From the NCBI GenBank assembly GCA_018780025.1, contig JADMKH010000172.1, forward strand, positions 1 through 7,693: 7,693 nt of DNA. Direction: 5' to 3'. Below the pieces are notes generated by a model that saw only the letters and a list, made by a program, of their open reading frames with translations, did not search any database and was not told the origin of the DNA. Position 1 is the stretch's first letter, and each line of letters begins with the position of its first letter. This document shows positions 6,116-7,693 of the stretch, in pieces. The stretch is from Thiobacillus sp. (GTDB lineage Bacteria; Pseudomonadota; Gammaproteobacteria; Burkholderiales; Thiobacillaceae). A program made the translations under genes and the position numbers.

Positions 6116-7183
6116 TGCGAGCCTGTCATGAAGCTGTTGAATTTCATTGTGATTCAAGCGAGGGAATAGTTCTTGTGAAAGGTTAAATGTAAATTCAATC
6201 TCATGTTCGGCTGAGAACGTTCCAGTTGGCGATAGTGCGCACCACAACGACGCTAGCGCTATGTCGCATGTGGAAAGTGCAAATCCCTGCTTGCCGAAAT
6301 ATATCTGGCCGGCGGCTGCGATCTCGATATGTCGAAGGTCCGCGAGGGCATTAAACGCAGCTCTGCTGTCATATGCTGGTTTGGGTTTAAGTAATTTCCT
6401 GCCTATTGAAAATATGTTCCCATGAACATCATCGTAGAGACATGAGAGAGCGGCAACGACTACAATTGACATTGGCGCAATATCACATGCTTTAGCTTCG
6501 AAAATTATCGCGTTTAAGATTTTTTCTTGATTTTTGCGGTTTACCCGTTCGAACAACATCGGAGAAACCGACATTAGAAACCTTGATTCCTTTGTTGTTC
6601 GAGACTCGAAATCCAGAATCATTTGGTATGCCGCCCTATACTCGGATTGACCGAAGGTGGCTATGGTGCATTTTGGAATGGCTTCGCGTATTTCCGTTGT
6701 TCCTTCCTGGAATGCTGTGACAAATTCTGCGAAGCTAGGAGTCTTTCGCAGACCGCCTTCCCATGCAAACGGCAATGGATTAAATGTTGCTGAGCCTTCC
6801 TCGAAGAACTTCATCCACCATTTGAATGATTTTAACTTTTCACTTGGGATTCCACTATTTAGCGTTCTCAGATGAGCTACTACATTCTTATCAACGAGAA
6901 ATTGTTGGGGTATCACCAATGGCATAGGCAACCAGCCGCCTTGCACCAACGCGAATGGTGACGGTACCTCATGAAAATTCATCTTTGCGTTAATGGTTGC
7001 CGTGCCTGCTTGCATTGCACCATCAACGTAAGCATTCCTGGCTACGAACTTCATATCGTATGTAGGAATTTCCTCTTTAAGGGTTCGCCACAATTCAGGT
7101 AAACCAAGCGGTTCAACACTGGCCGGCACGAACTCAAGGGATCGGCCCGCTTCAAATTCCGCGCGAAATTGCATGTGTGTCAT
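6110..7183 (-). CDS. Unrecognised 357-residue protein, weakly PIN-like
   Basis: I do not recognise the family. The protein has no signal peptide, and its only hydrophobic stretch (SIVVVAALSCL, 239-249) is short and probably a buried helix, so it is likely cytosolic. Acidic residues sit in PIN-nuclease-like contexts: D98 in FLVDKNVVAHL (a typical first-strand pattern), E142, D282 in ALADLRHIEIA, and D307 in LSTCDIALASL. That hints at a metal-dependent RNase, but spacing is loose and this is only a suggestion. The ATG at 7183 has AGG 6 bases upstream; a second ATG is three codons on. It is AT-richer than the operon (bases 6481-6540 have 19 G/C of 60 against 44 of 60 at 3661-3720), which suggests horizontal transfer. 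It stands alone, divergent from the small gene at 7440. Confidence 0.8.
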   Translation of the reverse strand: MTHMQFRAEFEAGRSLEFVPASVEPLGLPELWRTLKEEIPTYDMKFVARNAYVDGAMQAGTATINAKMNFHEVPSPFALVQGGWLPMPLVIPQQFLVDKNVVAHLRTLNSGIPSEKLKSFKWWMKFFEEGSATFNPLPFAWEGGLRKTPSFAEFVTAFQEGTTEIREAIPKCTIATFGQSEYRAAYQMILDFESRTTKESRFLMSVSPMLFERVNRKNQEKILNAIIFEAKACDIAPMSIVVVAALSCLYDDVHGNIFSIGRKLLKPKPAYDSRAAFNALADLRHIEIAAAGQIYFGKQGFALSTCDIALASLWCALSPTGTFSAEHEIEFTFNLSQELFPRLNHNEIQQLHDRLAN

Positions 7184-7225
7184 AGGTTGCCTGACTTCTT
7201 AGGGGTGGTTTGAGACTTCCGGACA

Positions 7226-7254
7226 AGAAAATCTGGCACATGCTGCCAAGTCAA
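7226..7254 (-). promoter_or_regulatory. Weak promoter candidate for the 357-residue gene with an operator-like spacer
   Basis: On the minus strand TTGACT (7254-7249, five of six to the -35 consensus) is followed after 17 bases by TTTTCT (7231-7226, only three of six to the -10). The spacer contains the inverted repeat TGGCA-GCATG-TGCCA (7248-7234), the classic place for a repressor site. The poor -10 limits confidence. Confidence 0.3.
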
Positions 7255-7277
7255 ATCTGAATTTCCACAAATTACCG

Positions 7278-7367
7278 CAGTCTGGCTTGCCAGTCTGCGA
7301 CTACGCCCCGCACAAGAGCGCCGTTGTTGTGCCCGTTAAATCAGCACAGTCTGGCCATGCCAGTCTG
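7278..7367. repeat. Two matching palindromic elements with four CAGTCTG heptamers
   Basis: Element 1 (7278-7297) is CAGTCTGGC, TT, GCCAGTCTG; element 2 (7347-7367) has the same two arms around CAT. Each therefore has both an inverted repeat (CTGGC/GCCAG) and a direct repeat (CAGTCTG twice), with starts 69 bases apart. A looser relative (TCTGGC at 7232, TGCCA at 7244) lies nearer the 357-residue gene. The arrangement suggests repeated binding sites for one protein controlling the divergent genes, or remnants of a repetitive element. Confidence 0.7.
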
Positions 7368-7404
7368 TATCCATGTCTTGCAAGTGCGCACGCGTTTGCG
7401 ACGG

Positions 7405-7433
7405 TTGAATAATCGCCCCAGGTTCCATATAGT
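7405..7433 (+). promoter_or_regulatory. Promoter giving a likely leaderless transcript of the small SxxxEG gene
   Basis: TTGAAT (7405-7410, four of six to -35) and TATAGT (7428-7433, five of six to -10) are separated by exactly 17 bases. The usual start distance of about 7 bases puts +1 at about 7440, the A of the ATG. The lack of any Shine-Dalgarno sequence before that ATG agrees with a leaderless message. Confidence 0.5.
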
Positions 7434-7439
7434 GCGTAC

Positions 7440-7610
7440 ATGGCTCCTAAATCCTTGCTCCAGCAGAACCCACACTTGCGCGATGCGCAGGACTATCAGC
7501 GCGCTTTGCGCGCTAACGTGCTGTCTTCAATGGCGATTGAAGGCGTTAAAAAAGCAGCGGAACGCGCACTGCCACCCACTGCGGCCAAGCATCCAGCTAA
7601 AGCACGTTAA
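7440..7610 (+). CDS. Small 56-residue protein with Fic-inhibitor motif, VbhA-like antitoxin candidate
   Basis: The sequence begins MAPKSLLQQNPHLRD and ends AAKHPAKAR. A central helix-like segment (YQRALRANVLSSMAIEGVKKA) contains S-M-A-I-E-G at residues 30-35. This fits the (S/T)xxxE(G/N) inhibitory motif with which class I antitoxins such as VbhA block ATP use by Fic AMP-transferases. VbhA is similarly short (about 60 residues). Codon use is coherent, and the frame starts where a well-spaced promoter predicts transcription to begin. Its last codons overlap, tail to tail, the end of a Fic-like gene on the other strand. Known class I antitoxin genes usually precede fic on the same strand, so the layout is unusual. 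The motif is short and could occur by chance; the antitoxin role is an inference. Confidence 0.6.
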   Translation: MAPKSLLQQNPHLRDAQDYQRALRANVLSSMAIEGVKKAAERALPPTAAKHPAKAR

Positions 7611-7693
7611 TTGCTGGCCTGTACCACCCGTCTGAAAATTTCCCGCATCGGTTTGTAGTTTCTACCCATTCCAGCCTGCACCGCAGCAAAGTA
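7607..7693 (-). CDS. C-terminal 28 codons of a Fic-family protein (runs off the right edge)
   Basis: The minus-strand frame reads YFAAVQAGMGRNYKPMREI, then FRRVVQASN and TAA (stop at 7609-7607). The pattern Y-F-A-A-x-Q-A-G, then N-Y-x-P-M, then I-F resembles the last helices of Fic/Doc-family AMP-transferases, after the HPFx(D/E)GNGR active site, which would lie outside the window. Fic proteins transfer AMP or related groups to Ser, Thr or Tyr of targets. The call rests on a short tail recalled from the family, so it is moderate; the open frame to the edge and the neighbouring SxxxEG protein support it. Confidence 0.55.
   Translation of the reverse strand, partial: YFAAVQAGMGRNYKPMREIFRRVVQASN

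Larger units (their letters stand above)
7184..7439. other. Divergent 256-base intergenic region rich in palindromes
   Basis: Lies between two divergently read genes (starts at 7183 minus and 7440 plus), so it should hold both promoters. Besides the repeats and promoters listed separately it contains GCACAA (7310-7315) facing TTGTGC (7327-7332). That gives three inverted-repeat units between 7278 and 7367. No gene was found in it. Confidence 0.6.

Noticed and set aside
7324..7635. 103-codon plus-strand frame over the small gene
   Set aside because: It has a different frame and poorer codon pattern than the 56-residue frame at 7440 and runs through the repeat elements.
7628..7637. CCGTCTGAAA resembles the Neisseria DNA uptake sequence core
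   Set aside because: Only two partial copies in 7.7 kb, each missing part of the core, and nothing else suggests Neisseriaceae.
6017..7639. A 12-base inverted repeat (ATTTTCAGACGG at 6017-6028 and its complement at 7628-7639) flanking the orphan gene
   Set aside because: One copy lies in the coding end of the Fic-like gene. With a window this size a couple of 12-base inverted matches are expected by chance.

Overview
The window looks like a chromosomal segment of a Gram-negative proteobacterium, most likely a beta- or gamma-proteobacterium. The evidence is a complete inner-membrane/periplasmic pair of a type I secretion system (T1SS) and the N-terminus of a LapA-type surface adhesin, written in GC-rich codons. 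No species-level call is possible from sequence alone. No rRNA, tRNA, CRISPR array or complete insertion sequence was seen.

Left part (1-5605, all minus strand, so transcription runs right to left): an adhesin export locus in the order ABC exporter (3404-5605), HlyD-type membrane fusion protein (1992-3407), LuxR-type regulator (1337-1987), then a giant VCBS-repeat adhesin whose first 412 codons (1-1237) are in the window. The exporter and adaptor genes overlap by 4 bases and the regulator starts 4 bases after the adaptor, so these three look like one transcription unit. The adhesin follows after a 99-base gap with a hairpin. Its N-terminus is a retention module with a TAAG dialanine motif and a conserved DFVRLLR segment. 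In LapA systems these plug the protein in the outer membrane pore until the periplasmic protease LapG cuts it under c-di-GMP/LapD control. The outer-membrane pore (TolC/LapE type), LapG and LapD are not in the window.

Middle (5606-6109): about 500 bases with no convincing gene but with several stem-loops, a possible leftward terminator, and a 13-base stretch resembling (from memory) the terminal inverted repeat of Tn402/Tn5053-type transposons.

Right part (6110-7693) has accessory-region character. A visibly AT-richer, unrecognised 357-residue gene (minus strand, weakly PIN-like) is separated by a 256-base divergent region from a 56-residue plus-strand gene. That divergent region is full of palindromes and holds four CAGTCTG heptamers in two matching elements. 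The small gene carries an SxxxEG motif like that of class I Fic inhibitors (VbhA type) and appears to be transcribed without a leader. It converges, with a 4-base overlap, on the last 28 codons of a minus-strand gene that reads like the end of a Fic-family protein. The likely reading is a Fic toxin-antitoxin-like module in an unusual tail-to-tail layout beside an orphan, probably transferred gene.
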